From Parvimonas sp. oral taxon 393 str. F0440 (lineage in GTDB: Bacteria > Bacillota > Clostridia > Tissierellales > Peptoniphilaceae), in NCBI GenBank assembly GCA_000223315.2, contig AFUS01000004.1, positions 434,001-498,000 on the forward strand: a DNA stretch of 64,000 bases, read 5' to 3'. Each line of letters begins with the position of its first letter. Position 1 is the first letter of the stretch. Below, piece by piece: positions 39,629-51,913 of the stretch. A model generated the notes under the pieces. The model was not told where the DNA came from. It did no database searches and saw only the letters and a program-made list of their open reading frames with translations. A program made the translations under genes and the position numbers.

Positions 39629-40737
39629 ATGAATAAATTTAATAGAAGTGTTATAGGATTGTTATTATTTTGTTTGGTTTTTGGAGCTTGTTCAAAACAA
39701 AGTAAAGACGTAGATTCTAAAAATGAGATTAAAAAGAATGAGAGTACAAGTTTTAAGAAATTCTCAAAATCTTTTTTTGGCGTTTTTGATACAGATATAG
39801 CATTTAGTGCTTATTGTGAGAATGAAGAGGAATTTAATAAATATTTTAAAGTATTGGAAGAAGATATGAAAAGATATCACAACCTTTACAATTCTTTTGA
39901 AAATGCAAGCGAAAATAATATAAAATCTATAAATGACAATGCCGGAAAAGAACCTGTAAAGGTTGATAAAGAGATTATAGAGCTGTTGGAATTTTCTATT
40001 GAAAATTACAAAAAATTGTCTGATAAAAATAATATTGCTTTAGGAAGTATAACAGAACTTTGGAGAGCTGAAAAAGATTCTGCAGTTAATCTTAAAGGAA
40101 AACTTCCGGATGAAAACAAAATAAAAGAGGGATTAAAACATACAGATATTAATAATATTGTAATTGATAAGGAAAAGAGTACGGTTTTTATAAAAGATAA
40201 GGATATGAAGCTAGATGTTGGGGCTATTGCAAAGGGTTATTCAGTTGAAAAAGTTATGAATAAATTAAAATCAATGGGATTAAAATCTGCAATAATTTCA
40301 GCTGGAGGAAATGTAAAAGCAATTGGAAGCCCTTTAGAAAAAGATAAAAATAAATGGGGAATAGGAATTCAAGATCCAAAGTTTGATTCTGACAAAGTTG
40401 ATATTAAAGAGGTTATTTATACTGATGAAACTTGTGCAGTAACGAGTGGTGATTATCAAAGATTTTATTTTGTAGGAGATAAAGCATATAATCATATTAT
40501 TGATCCAAAAACCGGTTATCCTAAAGATAAAATTAAAAGTGTAACAGTTTTATGTAATGATTCCGGTCTTGCAGATTTTCTATCAACTAGTTTATTTTTA
40601 ATGGATGTTGAAGAAGGAAAAAACTTTTGGAAAAAGTAAATGGAGCAGAGGCTTATTGGATACTTTCTGACGGAAGTGTACATTATACTGAAAAAATGGA
40701 AAAATTGTTAAAAAGTAAGGGAGCTACAAATAAATAA
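39629..40737 (+). CDS. apbE: FAD:protein FMN transferase ApbE, lipoprotein (one frame break)
   Basis: Attaches FMN to Thr or Ser of membrane redox proteins such as Rnf or Nqr subunits, outside the cell membrane. Lipobox VFGAC near residue 21. Family marks: DVGAIAKGYSVEKVM, SAGGNVKAIG and HIIDPKTGYP with TSGDYQRFY. The frame breaks near 40618-40623 and one A restores the C-terminal 33 residues; joined length 369. No Rnf genes are in the window. Confidence 0.92.
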
Positions 40738-40752
40738 AGTTAATTATATATC

Positions 40753-40781
40753 AAAGTTAGGATTCTTTCCTAGCTTTTTTT
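40753..40781 (+). terminator. Terminator after apbE
   Basis: Stem AAAGTTAGGA / TCCTAGCTTT with one G-U pair, followed by T-run. Confidence 0.7.
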
Positions 40782-40848
40782 ATGTTTGAATTAATAATAA
40801 AGTTTTTACAATAAGAGCATAAAAATAATAAAAAATTTCAAAAAAGTA

Positions 40849-40907
40849 TTGAACATTGTTCATAAAAGTGCTATAATATTCAATGTAAAAATAATGAACA
40901 TTGTTCA
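40849..40907 (+). promoter_or_regulatory. Promoter with two TetR-type operators
   Basis: TTGAAC (40849-40854), 17-base spacer, TATAAT (40872-40877). The 13-base inverted repeat TGAACATTGTTCA covers the -35 at 40850-40862 and recurs at 40895-40907 in the leader, 45 bases apart. This layout suits repression by the TetR protein encoded next. Confidence 0.75.
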
Positions 40908-40928
40908 GTTTATAAAAAGGAGAGAATT

Positions 40929-41509
40929 ATGACTAATATTAAAGATAAAAAAATGAGTAAAGAATATAAAATTATTCAAGCTGCACTTGATATATTTCAG
41001 GAAAAAGGATATGAGAAAACGACGATTAGAGATATTATGTTAAAAACTGAGTTTGGGTTGGGAACTTTTTATTTATATTTTAAAAGTAAACAAGATTTAA
41101 AAGAAAAATAATTTTAGATAAAGCTATTAATTTAGTTGTTCAAGCTGAACATAAATGTACACAAACTGATCCTATTGAAAGATATACTTGTTTTGTGAAT
41201 TATATCATTGATTATTTGATTGAAAATCCATTCGATTTAGAGCTAATATCTCAAAATATTAATTGGACTTTATATACAAAGATTGAAAATGATAAAAGAT
41301 TTATAGAGGCTGATACAACTTTAAAGTTTATACTTAGTAAGTATGAGAAGTTGTTTTCGCATAAATATTCTTATTCACAAAAGTTATATATCCTTTCATT
41401 AACCATAGAAATAGTAATTTCTACTTGTAAGAGTGCAATTATGAAAGATTCTATTTTATCAATTGATGAAATGAAAGCTGTTTTATTTGAAGTAATAAAA
41501 AAATATTGA
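40929..41509 (+). CDS. TetR-family repressor (one frame break)
   Basis: N-terminal helix-turn-helix typical of TetR (KIIQAALDIFQEKGYEKTTIRDI, then GLGTFYLYFKSKQDLKE). The A-run 41104-41108 needs one base to join the ligand-binding domain; joined length 193. It sits directly behind two identical operators and ahead of an exporter, so autorepression with control of the exporter is expected; the inducing ligand is unknown. Confidence 0.9.
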
Positions 41510-41527
41510 TAAGTAATGGAGATTAAT

Positions 41528-43580
41528 ATGAGAAAATTTACAAAATTTATTTCACACCATCCAAGACTTGTGTTATTAATAATGACAATGTTATTGATTC
41601 CGTCAATAATAAGTTACAAAAATACAGGAGTAAATTACAATATTCTTTCATATTTACCTGCTGATTTAAAGTCTACTCAAGGACAAAATATTTTAGATAA
41701 AGATTTTAAAAATGCAGCTACAGTAATGGTAATTTTAGATGGTAGTGATAGAGATGCTGAAGAGTTAAAAAAAGAAATAATGAAAATAGATGGTGTAGAA
41801 GATGTTATTTCAAGAACATCAATAATTGGAGATTCTATTCCCAGTGATTTTTTATCGGATAAAATTAAGAATATTTTTTATTCCAAGGGAAGTACATTGA
41901 TGATGGTAAAGTTTAATGAACCGGCTTCATCATTCAAAACTATGAATGCTATCGAAAGCATAAGAAATATTCAATCAAATAAAAAATATTTGAGTGGAGT
42001 AAGTTCACTAGTTAAAGATACAAAGGATTTAATAGATAAAGAGACTGTTATTTATGTCGGGTTAGCAATTGTTTTAGGCTTAATTATATTGAGCATTACT
42101 AATGAATCTACTGTTATTCCTTTTGTGTTTATGTTAACAATAGGATATGCGGTTATTTATAATTTTGGAACTAATATATTTTTGGGAGAGATATCGTATT
42201 TAACAAAAGCTATTGCAGCTGTTCTTCAATTAGCGGTGACAATGGATTATTCAATTTTTTATATCACAGGTATGTTGAAGAAAAGAAAAAAGAAATAGTC
42301 GTAATGAAGCGATGGACAGGGCAATTCAAAATACATTCACTTCCTTATTTTCATCTTCACTTACAACAATTGCCGGTTTTTTGGTTTTGATTTTAATGAG
42401 ATTAACATTAGGAAAAGATATTGGACTTGTAATGGCTAAAGGCGTTCTAATCGGTTTGTTATGTACAGTAATTGTACTTCCACCGATGCTTTTAATTGCA
42501 GAAAAAGCTGTAAATAGATATAATCATAAGGTTTTGTTACCTTCATTTAATCGATTAGCTGATTTTGATATTAATAAAAGAAAAATTTTAGCATTAGTAT
42601 TTATATTGCTTTTTATACCTGCTATTATAGGTTCTAATAATACAAAACTTTATTACAATCTTGATAGATCTTTACCACAAGATTTAGATTCAATTGTTTC
42701 GTTAAATAAAATGAAAAAAGATTATAATATGGCAAGTACACATTTTATTATTGTTAAAGAAGATTTATCAAACTCAAATTTAACTTCTATGATTGATGAG
42801 TTGGAAAAAGTTGATGGAATTAATAGTGTATTGAGTACACATTCTGTAACTGGAGTTACTTTACCTGCTGAGTTTTTGCCTAATAAATTAAGAGATAATT
42901 TTGTGAAGAATGGCTATCAAATGATAATGATAAATTCGGAATATCAAACCGCATCACCTGAAGTTAATAGACAAATAGAAAAAATCAGAAATATTATTTC
43001 AAAATATGATGATGAAGGATATCTAACAGGAGAAGCGGTATTGACCGATGATTTGACAGAAGTTTCAGAAAAAGACTTCAAAATGGTGAATATTGCTTCC
43101 ATAATTACCGTATTTATAATTATAGCAGTTGCATTTAAGTCTATTGGAATACCAATTATCTTAATATCTGCAATAGAATTGGCTATTCAGATTAATATGG
43201 CTATTCCTTATTATTTAGGTCAGACTATTCCATTTATCACATCAATAATAATAGGAGTAATTCAATTAGGATCAACTATAGATTATTCAATTTTGATGAC
43301 TGACAGATTTTTACATGAATATAGAAAGACAAAAGATTTAAATAATTCTTTGAGAGTTTCTGTAAAAGAAACTTCCAAGTCAATAGTAACAAGTGCATTA
43401 TCTTTTATGGCTGCAACTATTGGGGTAGGACTTTATTCAAAAATGGAAATAGTATCTACAATATGTATGTTTTTAGCCAGAGGAGCTATTATAAGTATGT
43501 TAGTAATAATAATTTTATTACCGGCTATATTGAGTGTAACTTTTCCATTTATTAAAAAAACAACAAAAAATTTAGTATAG
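41528..43580 (+). CDS. MMPL/RND-family exporter (two frame breaks)
   Basis: Large membrane transporter of 684 residues after adding a T at 42255-42260 and an A at 42293-42295. Two halves, each with one helix, an external domain and five helices; the proton-relay DYSIF and DYSIL segments sit in the paired helices. ATG 41528 with GGAG upstream. Similar MMPL proteins export lipids or peptides. It overlaps no neighbour and lies 18 bases after the TetR gene. Confidence 0.87.
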
Positions 43581-43594
43581 AGGAGAGGATGATA

Positions 43595-45917
43595 ATGAAT
43601 AAAAAATTTCAAAAAATTGTAGCATTAAGTTTGCTTTTTTCAATGGTTATTGTGAATGTTTCATTTGCACAAGAAAATAATGTAATTAAGAAAAGCGAAA
43701 CGCTTTATGTAACAGTAGATGGTGATGAAATTAAAGATAAAACTGTATCAGTTTGGTTAAATTCCAATAAAAATATAAAAGTAAAAGATAAATCCAATTT
43801 AAAAGAGGTAAAAATTTAAAAACAGATGAAAAAGTTTTAGGAAAAAATGGATATTTAAACTGGAACGAAGATAAAAAAGATATATATTATCAAGGAAAAA
43901 CTGATAAAGATTTACCTGTAGAGTTGACTGTAAAATATTATTTGGATAATAAAGAAATTAAAAATTCTGAATTAGAAGGAAAAACCGGACATTTAAAGAT
44001 AGTTTTAAGTTCTAAAAACAATAGATATGAAACAAAAAGTATAAACGGAAAAACAAAGATGTATATTCACCATATATCGTGGCAACAGCTATGATTTTTA
44101 GTGATGATAAAGTAAGCGATATAAAATCAGATGATGTAAAAATAGTTAAAGATGGTAAAAATCAAATAGTAACATCAATTTTGACTCCCGGATTGAAGCA
44201 AAATTTTGAAGATATTTTAAAAGAAAAAGATTTAAAGCTATTTAAAGACACCATTTCATTGGAAATGGAAATAAAAAATTACAAACCGATAGAAATCTAT
44301 TCAGTTATTACAAATGAATTATTCCAAGAAAAGAAAAATATTGATTCACTTGATAAATTAAAGGATGGGATAAAACAATTAGAAGATAATTCACAAAAAT
44401 TATTTGATGCTTCTGTTAAATTAACAGAAGGGCAAGACAAATTGAATGATGGAATAGGTCAAATGCAAACAGGAGTAAAAAAACTCTATTCAGGAACAGA
44501 AAAATTATCTGATTCAATGAAAACAATTAAGAGTAAATTTGATTCTCTAGAACCAAAAGTTGGAGTAATTCAAAAGTATATTTCTGAAATGTATGAAGGC
44601 AGTGTGAAACTATTTAACGGAGTAAATATTTATACAGGAGCTGTAGGTGAAATAAATAAAAATGTTGAAAAAATTCAATATGGAGCAACTCAACTTGATA
44701 AAGGTTCAAGTGATTTAGATAATGGAGTTGGAAAGTTAAAATATGCTACTGAAAAGATGAAAGTTGGAACTAAAAAACTTGATAATATAATTGCTCAAAA
44801 AGATGAATTATTAAACAAATCATCACAATTATCTCAAGGCTTGACTAATTTGGGAAATAGCTATGGAACATTACTCTCAGGCATCGAACAAATTTCAAAA
44901 AAATCTACTGAATTAAAAAATTCAACTCAAGAATTTAATAGTAAACTTCATCAAGTTGAAAATTCAATAAAAAACTTAAATTCTAATATTTCTTTAGAAA
45001 ATGATATTAAAAATTTAGAAGCAAAAGCAAATAATATTCAAAAAGTCATTAATGATTTATCAAGCAAAAACAAAGATGGAAGTTTGACATCTGAAATATC
45101 AATTTTAAATAAAACGAAAAATGATTTGTTAGATGAATCAAAAACTTTAAGAGCAAAACAATCAGCATTGGCTAAATTAAATACTTTAGGACAAACCATG
45201 TCAAAACTGGTAACTAATTCAGATATGCTATTGAAAGGCAATACCGATTTATCAAATGCTTTATCAAATGTTTATGAAAAGATGAATGAGACAAAATCAC
45301 AATTGGAAAAATCTTCTTTAGAATTAAACAAAGGACTTTCAAAAATAACAGAAAGTTTGAAAGGAGATGACTTGAATATTTTAAAATCATCAATTGAACA
45401 ATTAGATGGAGCAACCGGAAAAATTAAAACTGGAACTGAAAGTTTAAAATCAGCTACTAATCAAAATAAAGTTGCAATGGGAATGTTACAATCAGCGATG
45501 AGTAAATTAGATGAAAATTCTAATTCTTTAAAGAATGGTTCTGGGCAATTATCTAAAGGATTGAGAGAATTTAAAAACCAATCCGGAATTTTAAATTCAT
45601 TATCACAAGTAAAAGAAAAAGCTGTTATCCCATTTTCAAATGCTATTAATTCACTTAATGAAGGACTTAAAAAAATGGATTCAAGCACTGACCAATTAAA
45701 AGAAGGTAGCGACAAACTGACTTCTTCACAAAAAGAATTTAGTTCAAAATTAGGAGAATTCAAGCAAAAAGGAATTGATGAATTGGAAAACAAAACAAGG
45801 AATATAAATACATTCAAAGATATTATAGATGTAATGTTTGATATGTCCAAACAAAACGCATCACTTACAGGAACAGATGATAATTTTGACACAAAATCTA
45901 GAATTATAGAAAAATAA
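43595..45917 (+). CDS. Secreted heptad-repeat coiled-coil protein (two frame breaks)
   Basis: 774 residues after adding an A at 43810-43814 and at 44049-44053. A signal peptide (cleavage after SFA near residue 27) is followed by a beta-rich domain (about 30-220) and a long region of seven-residue repeats of the xxxLxxG kind (LTEGQDKLNDGIGQM, LDKGSSDLDNGVGKL). This type of repeat occurs in YhgE/Pip proteins and in proteins paired with MMPL exporters. No C-terminal membrane helix is seen. AGGAGAGG upstream. Confidence 0.82.
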
Positions 45918-45943
45918 AATAAAAGTTATAATAAAAAGATGAG

Positions 45944-45980
45944 AACCCCTAAAAACTTATAAAAAGGATTAGGGGTTTTT
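45944..45980 (+). terminator. Terminator of the TetR-MMPL-coiled coil operon
   Basis: Nine-base stem AACCCCTAA / TTAGGGGTT and five T. Confidence 0.8.
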
Positions 45981-46211
45981 ATGTTAAAAAATTTTTATAC
46001 TCTTTTCAATAATTTGTGTTTTAAAAGTGGAATAATTTTATATAGAATTCATTTATAGTTTATTATAAATTTGAAAAAATATTGATAAGACTTAATATTT
46101 ATCAATCTTAGTAAATTTAAGTAATACTTCAACTAAGAATATTTACTCATATCTATTATTTTTTAAAATTAAAAGTAAATAGTTATAATATAAGATGAAA
46201 TAACTAATAAA

Positions 46212-46240
46212 TTGACAAAGAATATGTACTATGATAAAAT
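46212..46240 (+). promoter_or_regulatory. Promoter of the BspA-like gene
   Basis: TTGACA and TAAAAT with a 17-base spacer; the transcript would start just before the AAGGAGG ribosome site. Confidence 0.6.
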
Positions 46241-46262
46241 TCATTTTAAGGAGGATATTAAA

Positions 46263-49200
46263 ATGAAAATCAAAAAAATTTTATCTTATGTAGCATTACT
46301 TTCCATTTTGTTGACTGTAATGCCGATTAGCAGTTTTGCTAATGAATCGGTTTCGGTTGCTAGAAACTATACTGACGAAAGTAAATTTGTATTTGACGAA
46401 AACACAAATACAATAACTAAATTTACAGGCGATGATACAGAGGTAGTTATACCTACAAAAATTAATGGTGTAGAAGTTAAAGCCATTGGTAAAATGGCTT
46501 TTAAAGGGAAAAAATAAAGTCTGTTGTTTTAAATGAGGGAATGGAAATTATAGGGAACGGTGCTTTTGCAGGTGTTACAACTTTAGAAAAATAAATTTCC
46601 CATCAACATTAAAGAAAATTGATGATATGGCTTTTGTAAAAACATCATTGAAAGAATTGAAACTAAATGAAGGTTTGCAAGTAATAGGTAAAAGAGCATT
46701 TTCTAATTGTTCTTCTTTACAAAAAATTAATCTTCCTAATTCTTTGACTAAAATTTCCGATAATGCCTTTGAAAAATGTAAAATCTCTAATGATATTGTA
46801 TTTGGAGAAAATTTGGGACATGTTGGACATAAAGTCTTTTCCGGTAATGGTAATGATATAAATATTAGTATTTCTGAAAAGGGAAATAAATTGTTCTTAC
46901 ACGATGAACTATTCCTAAAAAATCAAAATGAGTTAAACATTCCACAAGGAAGAGAAATTATGCTTTTTGTAAGAGCTTTCTGTGACGGATCTTGTAGTAA
47001 TCTTAAAAAAATAACTTTGAATTGCGGTGAAATAGAAGTTAATGAAAACGACTCAAAAGAAGATATAATTAAAAAATTAAAAGATAAAATTAAACTTACA
47101 TCAGGATTTGTAAAAATAGGTGGTGCAAGTGATGGTTCTTTGGATGAGTATTTTGAAGCGGGGATAGATTTTAATGTAGATAAAAATTTAACTGACGGTT
47201 CGATTATTTCAGGAAAATTCAATAAGTTTAAGGATGAAGATTATTTAAAAGCGAATCAAAACAAAAATTTAATAGAATCCGTTTTGGATAGATATGAAAT
47301 TAAGGTAAGAGTTAGGACTATTACAAATAATAAAGAATTTAATGCCGAAGACTTTAAATATGAAGAGGTAAAAAATAAAATAATTTCAAAGAGAAGTTAT
47401 TTTGGAATCTCCGGTTTTTCAGAAAAAGGTCTTGAAAAATTAAAGACAAATAGGGATTTGGTAATTCCAAAAACTGTTATAATTAAAGAAAATGGTGTTG
47501 ATGTTGAGAAAAGGATAGAAGGTATTTGTTCCAAAGCATTTGAAAACAAAGAACTTAATTCAGTTAAGATAAATATTTCAGAAGGATACAATGAATACAT
47601 AATCGATACGGGAGCTTTTCAAAAGAATAATTTAAAAGAGTTTGAAATTCCTGATGGTGTTAAATTTATAGAATCCTATGCTTTTAAGAATAATAAAATC
47701 AAAAAACTATTTATTCCACAAACTGTTGTAAAAGTTGGAAATGAAAGCTTTGCGTATAATGAGATAGAAGAACTTAAAGTTTCAGATAGTGTTTCTCTAT
47801 TTCAATTTGACTCTTTTAGTTTTGCACACAATAAAATTAAAGAGGTAGATTTACCATTTAGTATATTTAAACTTCTTCAAAATGTATTTGTTGAAAATAC
47901 CGGAAATGAAGATGGAAAAGTTATTTTATACACAAGAAATAAAAAACATTTGGAAACTTCGACTTACATCAATCCACATAGTGATTATCATAAATTTGTT
48001 TTAGTTGGTAAAGATGTTAACCGTAATAAACTTCAAAAAATACTTGAAATAGCTAAAGAATTGGATAAATCGGACTATGAAACTACAAGTTTTGAAAAAT
48101 TAGAAAATATTTATGCAGAAGCAAAAACTATTATGTTAAATCATAATTCAACACAAAAAGATATTGATGAAATAACAAAAAGTTTAAGTAAAGCAATCGA
48201 AAATTTGGTTCCAAATGGTGCAAATAAAAAAGCATTAATAAAAAATATTTCAAGATTAAGTAATATTAATAAAATTCTATATACAGAAGACTCATATAAT
48301 AAGTTTATAGAAGAACTTGAAAAAGCGAAGGCTGTAGTGAAAGATGCTTCAGCTAAACAAGATGATATTGATAAAGCACTATTGGAGTTATTAAAAGCGG
48401 AAGGAAAACTTGTTTTAAGTGAAGAAGCAAAATATAACAAGAATGATTTTATTTTTGAAGGCACTAAGATAGTAGGTTTTTCAGAGCTTGGAAAGGAAAA
48501 ATCAGGATATAACAAAAATTTAATTATTCCTAATAAAAACAAAAAAGGAGAATCTATAACAGAAATTGGAGATAATGCTTTTGAATATACAGGAGAGTAT
48601 GAATATACAACAGATACTGGAGAATCATTAAATGGTCTTTTAAGTGTTGAAATTCCAAAAACAGTAAAGAAAATAGGAAAAAGTGCTTTTCAAAAGAATA
48701 AGTTAAAGGAAGTTATCTTACCGGAAGGATTGGAAGAAATAGGAACACTTGCATTTAATGGGAATCAATTAGTGAGTATTGAAATACCCGATTCAGTTGT
48801 TAAAATGGGAGAAGGAACTTTTTCATTAAATAATATTTCTTATGCAAAACTTTCTAAGAATATGAAAACTGTACCAAATGGTATTTTTCAAGAAATCTTA
48901 ATTTGAAAAACATTGACATTCCTGATGGTGTAGAAAAAATCGGTCAATCAGCTTTTTCAGGTTGTCCATTGGAAAGTATAAATATTCCAAATACTGTGAA
49001 AAAAATAGAAAGATATGCTTTTTTATCACATAGAATTACAACTCTTGAAATTCCATCATCAGTTGAAACTATTGAAGATCAAGCTTTTGCTTCAAATAAA
49101 AAATTCAGATATTTAAAAAATTTGATATTAAATGAGGGACTCAAAATAATAGGAAAAGACGCATTCAAAAGTTGTCTAATTGAAGAAGTTGTTATTCCAT

Positions 49201-50105
49201 CAAGTCTAACATTTTTAGACAAGAATGCTTTTAATGACAATATGGATAGTGAAAAAAATGTTATTAAAGTTAAAGTTTACACTTACAATAAAGAACATCT
49301 AAAATTTGAGCAAAGTAAACATCATGAGATTATATTAAAAGATGTAAATCTTGAAAATTTAAAAACAGAAATAGAAAAAGCAAAAACTATTAAGAATTTT
49401 GATAAATATATTTATTCTGATGAAAATATAAAATCAGATTTTGATAAGATTCTTAAAGATTGTGAAGAGGCTTTAAATAATCCTATAAGTCAAAAAAATA
49501 TCGACATTTTAACAAAAGCTTTAAGTGAAAGTTTGTCAAAATTAAATGGTGTTAAACCGTCTAATCCTGAAGAAAAACCTGAAGATGAGTTGATTACAAC
49601 ATTAATTGATCCAAAAACTAATATTTCAGTTTCAGGGAAAAGATTATTAGACTTTATACTTGTTGTTGAAAAAATAAATGGAGAAGACTTCTTAGCATTT
49701 AAAGGTAAAGATGTTTCAATCTTTGACATCTCATTTGTAAATAAGATAACTAATGAAAAAGTTAAAATTAAAGATGGTGATTATACAGTTTCAATTCCTA
49801 GAGAAAAAGGTAAAACAGTAAATAAGGTTTACTATATTGACAAAAAAGGAAATCTGGAAGAAAAAACTTTTACTCAAAATGAAAAATCTATAATATTTAA
49901 AACAGGACATTTTTCAATGTATGCAGTTGAGTATAAAAAAGGAAATAATGAAAAAGATAAAATAATAGATAAGGATAAAGTTATAGATAAAAATAAAACA
50001 AATAAAAAATTACCAAAAACAAATATCTCCAGTAATTCGATATTAGTTCCGACTTTATTAGGAATAGCGAGTATAATAATAAAAAGAAAAAATATAAGTA
50101 ATTAA
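46263..50105 (+). CDS. BspA-like leucine-rich repeat surface protein, LPXTG-anchored (three frame breaks)
   Basis: 1281 residues after adding one A at 46509-46514, 46587-46591 and 48893-48895. Signal peptide ending SSFA; several blocks of LRR_5 repeats of the pattern IPxxVxxIGxxAFxxN (residues about 60-180, 350-480, 730-960); two FIVAR-like helical modules (about 580-720 and 1030-1100); then a beta domain and a C-terminal sorting signal LPKTN, hydrophobic stretch and KRK tail. Such proteins of oral anaerobes bind host matrix or other bacteria. It is the only sortase substrate seen here. Confidence 0.9.
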
Positions 50106-50110
50106 AAGAA

Positions 50111-50141
50111 AAACCTAATCTATTTTGTGTAGATTAGGTTT
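50111..50141. terminator. Bidirectional terminator between convergent genes
   Basis: Stem AAACCTAATCT / AGATTAGGTTT with flanking A and T runs. Confidence 0.8.
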
Positions 50142-50157
50142 TTATATAAAATTTACT

Positions 50158-50547
50158 CTAACTTTTTTTAATTTCTTCATGTTTACAATGTGGACAAATA
50201 ACTTTTATCTTTCCTTTTCCTTTTGGAATTCTAAGTTCCTGTCCGCAATTTTTACATTTAAAATACTTGTAATTTTTTCTGTCTTTGGATGAAAATTTTA
50301 AAAGTCTTGAGTATATTGGAGAAATTAGATTAAAAAATTTCACTTGCTCCATAGCTCTTTTTCTCTTGTTTTTTGAGAACATCCTAAACATAGCAACAGA
50401 AAATAAAATTAATGAAGTTATTGCTAAAATATCACTTTTCTTAAAAAGATTTACAACAGCAAATCCCAGTGAAAGGTAGATTATAATATTATTTAAAACA
50501 TCTCCGCCATATCTATCTTTCATAAAGTTAAAAAATTTTTGTTTCAT
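50158..50547 (-). CDS. Membrane protein with C-terminal zinc ribbon
   Basis: 129 residues; two hydrophobic helices (about 21-36 and 43-58), a basic middle region, then a zinc ribbon CKNCGQELRIPKGKGKIKVICPHC with four cysteines and a Lys-rich end. Similar small proteins are widespread in Firmicutes, with no known role. GGAGAGA upstream of the ATG. Confidence 0.8.
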   Translation of the reverse strand: MKQKFFNFMKDRYGGDVLNNIIIYLSLGFAVVNLFKKSDILAITSLILFSVAMFRMFSKNKRKRAMEQVKFFNLISPIYSRLLKFSSKDRKNYKYFKCKNCGQELRIPKGKGKIKVICPHCKHEEIKKS

Positions 50548-50681
50548 AACATTCTCTCCTTAAAAAATCATATTAACCGATTTTATTATACCACAAAAGA
50601 GAGTCCTAATAACAGTTTGATATTGTTTGAAATTTGTGATAAAATAAATAAGTATGATGTGATTTTATATAGAGGTGTTTT

Positions 50682-51899
50682 ATGAAAAATTTTGGTATAA
50701 GCATTAAATTTCAATATGATATAGACGGATTTTTAGAAAAAATTGATGAATTTGCTGAAGATGATAATTATGGATATTCACTTGAAGAAATTGATGGTTC
50801 TATAGTTTTAAATTTTGAAATTCTTCCTTATCTTTCTTGTAATTTTAAAATTGATGAAGAAATTGAAATGAGAACAGAAACTTGCTATTACGGAATGGGT
50901 TATCATTTGTTAGTTATTGATTTCGTTAATGAACTTTTTGAATTTTTAGGTTGTAAATTTGAAATTAAAGATGATACGGGATTCTATACAGATAATGATA
51001 TTAAAAAACTTAAAGAAAAGTTTGTTCTTTGGTTTAAAGATAGAGCGGATTTGATTTTAAATAACAAAGAAAATGTTAGAATTAAGTCTATTTTTATGGA
51101 TAATAAAAAATCATTTCCTATAACTACTGATGATTATATTTGTACTTATACAGGAGTAATTTCTCTTTCGGAGTTTGAAGAATTATATAAAAAAGATTTT
51201 GAAACAATCTATAGAAGAGTTTTCTTATTTAGTGAAAAAGTAGTTGATCCTTATTGTGATGAAAATTATTTGCTTTACCATGTTTGGAATAATTTAAAAG
51301 ATTTGACATTAGTTGATGATTTTGATGAAAGATTATCTATGGTTATGTTTATGTTTGAAAACTTAATTGAAAATAATGTACAAATACATTTGCCACAAAA
51401 ATATTGTAGAGAAATATATAAATATTTGGGAGTTGATAAATTCTCATCATCAAATTTTGTATATAGAAAAGTTAGATATGAAGTTGGATATCATTTTTAT
51501 GATAAATTTTTGAAAGATATAGACTTTTCATTGAGAATTCCTAGTTGGTTTGAATATAATGAAAAGTTAAAAGGCTATTTGACAACTGATAATGCCATAT
51601 TTTTAAGTGAATATCTAAGTTTTGAAGGTTTTGATTATGATGAAAAATATTTATCTGAAAAAAGCTCAGAAGATTTTAAAATTTTAATATTTGATACAAT
51701 AAATAAAAACAATTACTTTTTAGGTTTTGAAAGTTTAGATGATGAATATGGTTATATTTCAATAAAAGAGCAAAATAATATGAATTGTGAAGAAACAAAT
51801 TGTCAAATTATTGATGTAAAAAGAAATAAAATGTATGAAATTAGTGTTTTAGGAACTGAATCTATGGATATAACAAAACATATGATTGAGTTAATGTAG
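50682..51899 (+). CDS. Protein of unknown function, 405 residues
   Basis: Not recognised. Acidic soluble protein rich in Asp, Phe and Tyr with no signal peptide, membrane helix or known nucleotide motif. Short landmarks are CYYGMGYHLLVIDF near residue 67 and KMYEISVLGTESMDITKHMIELM at the end. AGAGGTG site before the ATG. It lies 14 bases before a GntR regulator, so the two are probably one transcript and the regulator may respond to its activity. Confidence 0.75.
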   Translation: MKNFGISIKFQYDIDGFLEKIDEFAEDDNYGYSLEEIDGSIVLNFEILPYLSCNFKIDEEIEMRTETCYYGMGYHLLVIDFVNELFEFLGCKFEIKDDTGFYTDNDIKKLKEKFVLWFKDRADLILNNKENVRIKSIFMDNKKSFPITTDDYICTYTGVISLSEFEELYKKDFETIYRRVFLFSEKVVDPYCDENYLLYHVWNNLKDLTLVDDFDERLSMVMFMFENLIENNVQIHLPQKYCREIYKYLGVDKFSSSNFVYRKVRYEVGYHFYDKFLKDIDFSLRIPSWFEYNEKLKGYLTTDNAIFLSEYLSFEGFDYDEKYLSEKSSEDFKILIFDTINKNNYFLGFESLDDEYGYISIKEQNNMNCEETNCQIIDVKRNKMYEISVLGTESMDITKHMIELM

Positions 51900-51913
51900 G
51901 AGATGGATGTTTT

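Larger units (their letters stand above)
45918..46262. other. Intergenic region before the surface protein gene
   Basis: 345 bases. It holds a terminator (AACCCCTAA / TTAGGGGTT then T-run, 45944-45980) for the TetR operon and the promoter of the next gene at 46212-46240. The AT-rich stretch 45985-46200 shows no gene or clear structure. Confidence 0.7.
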
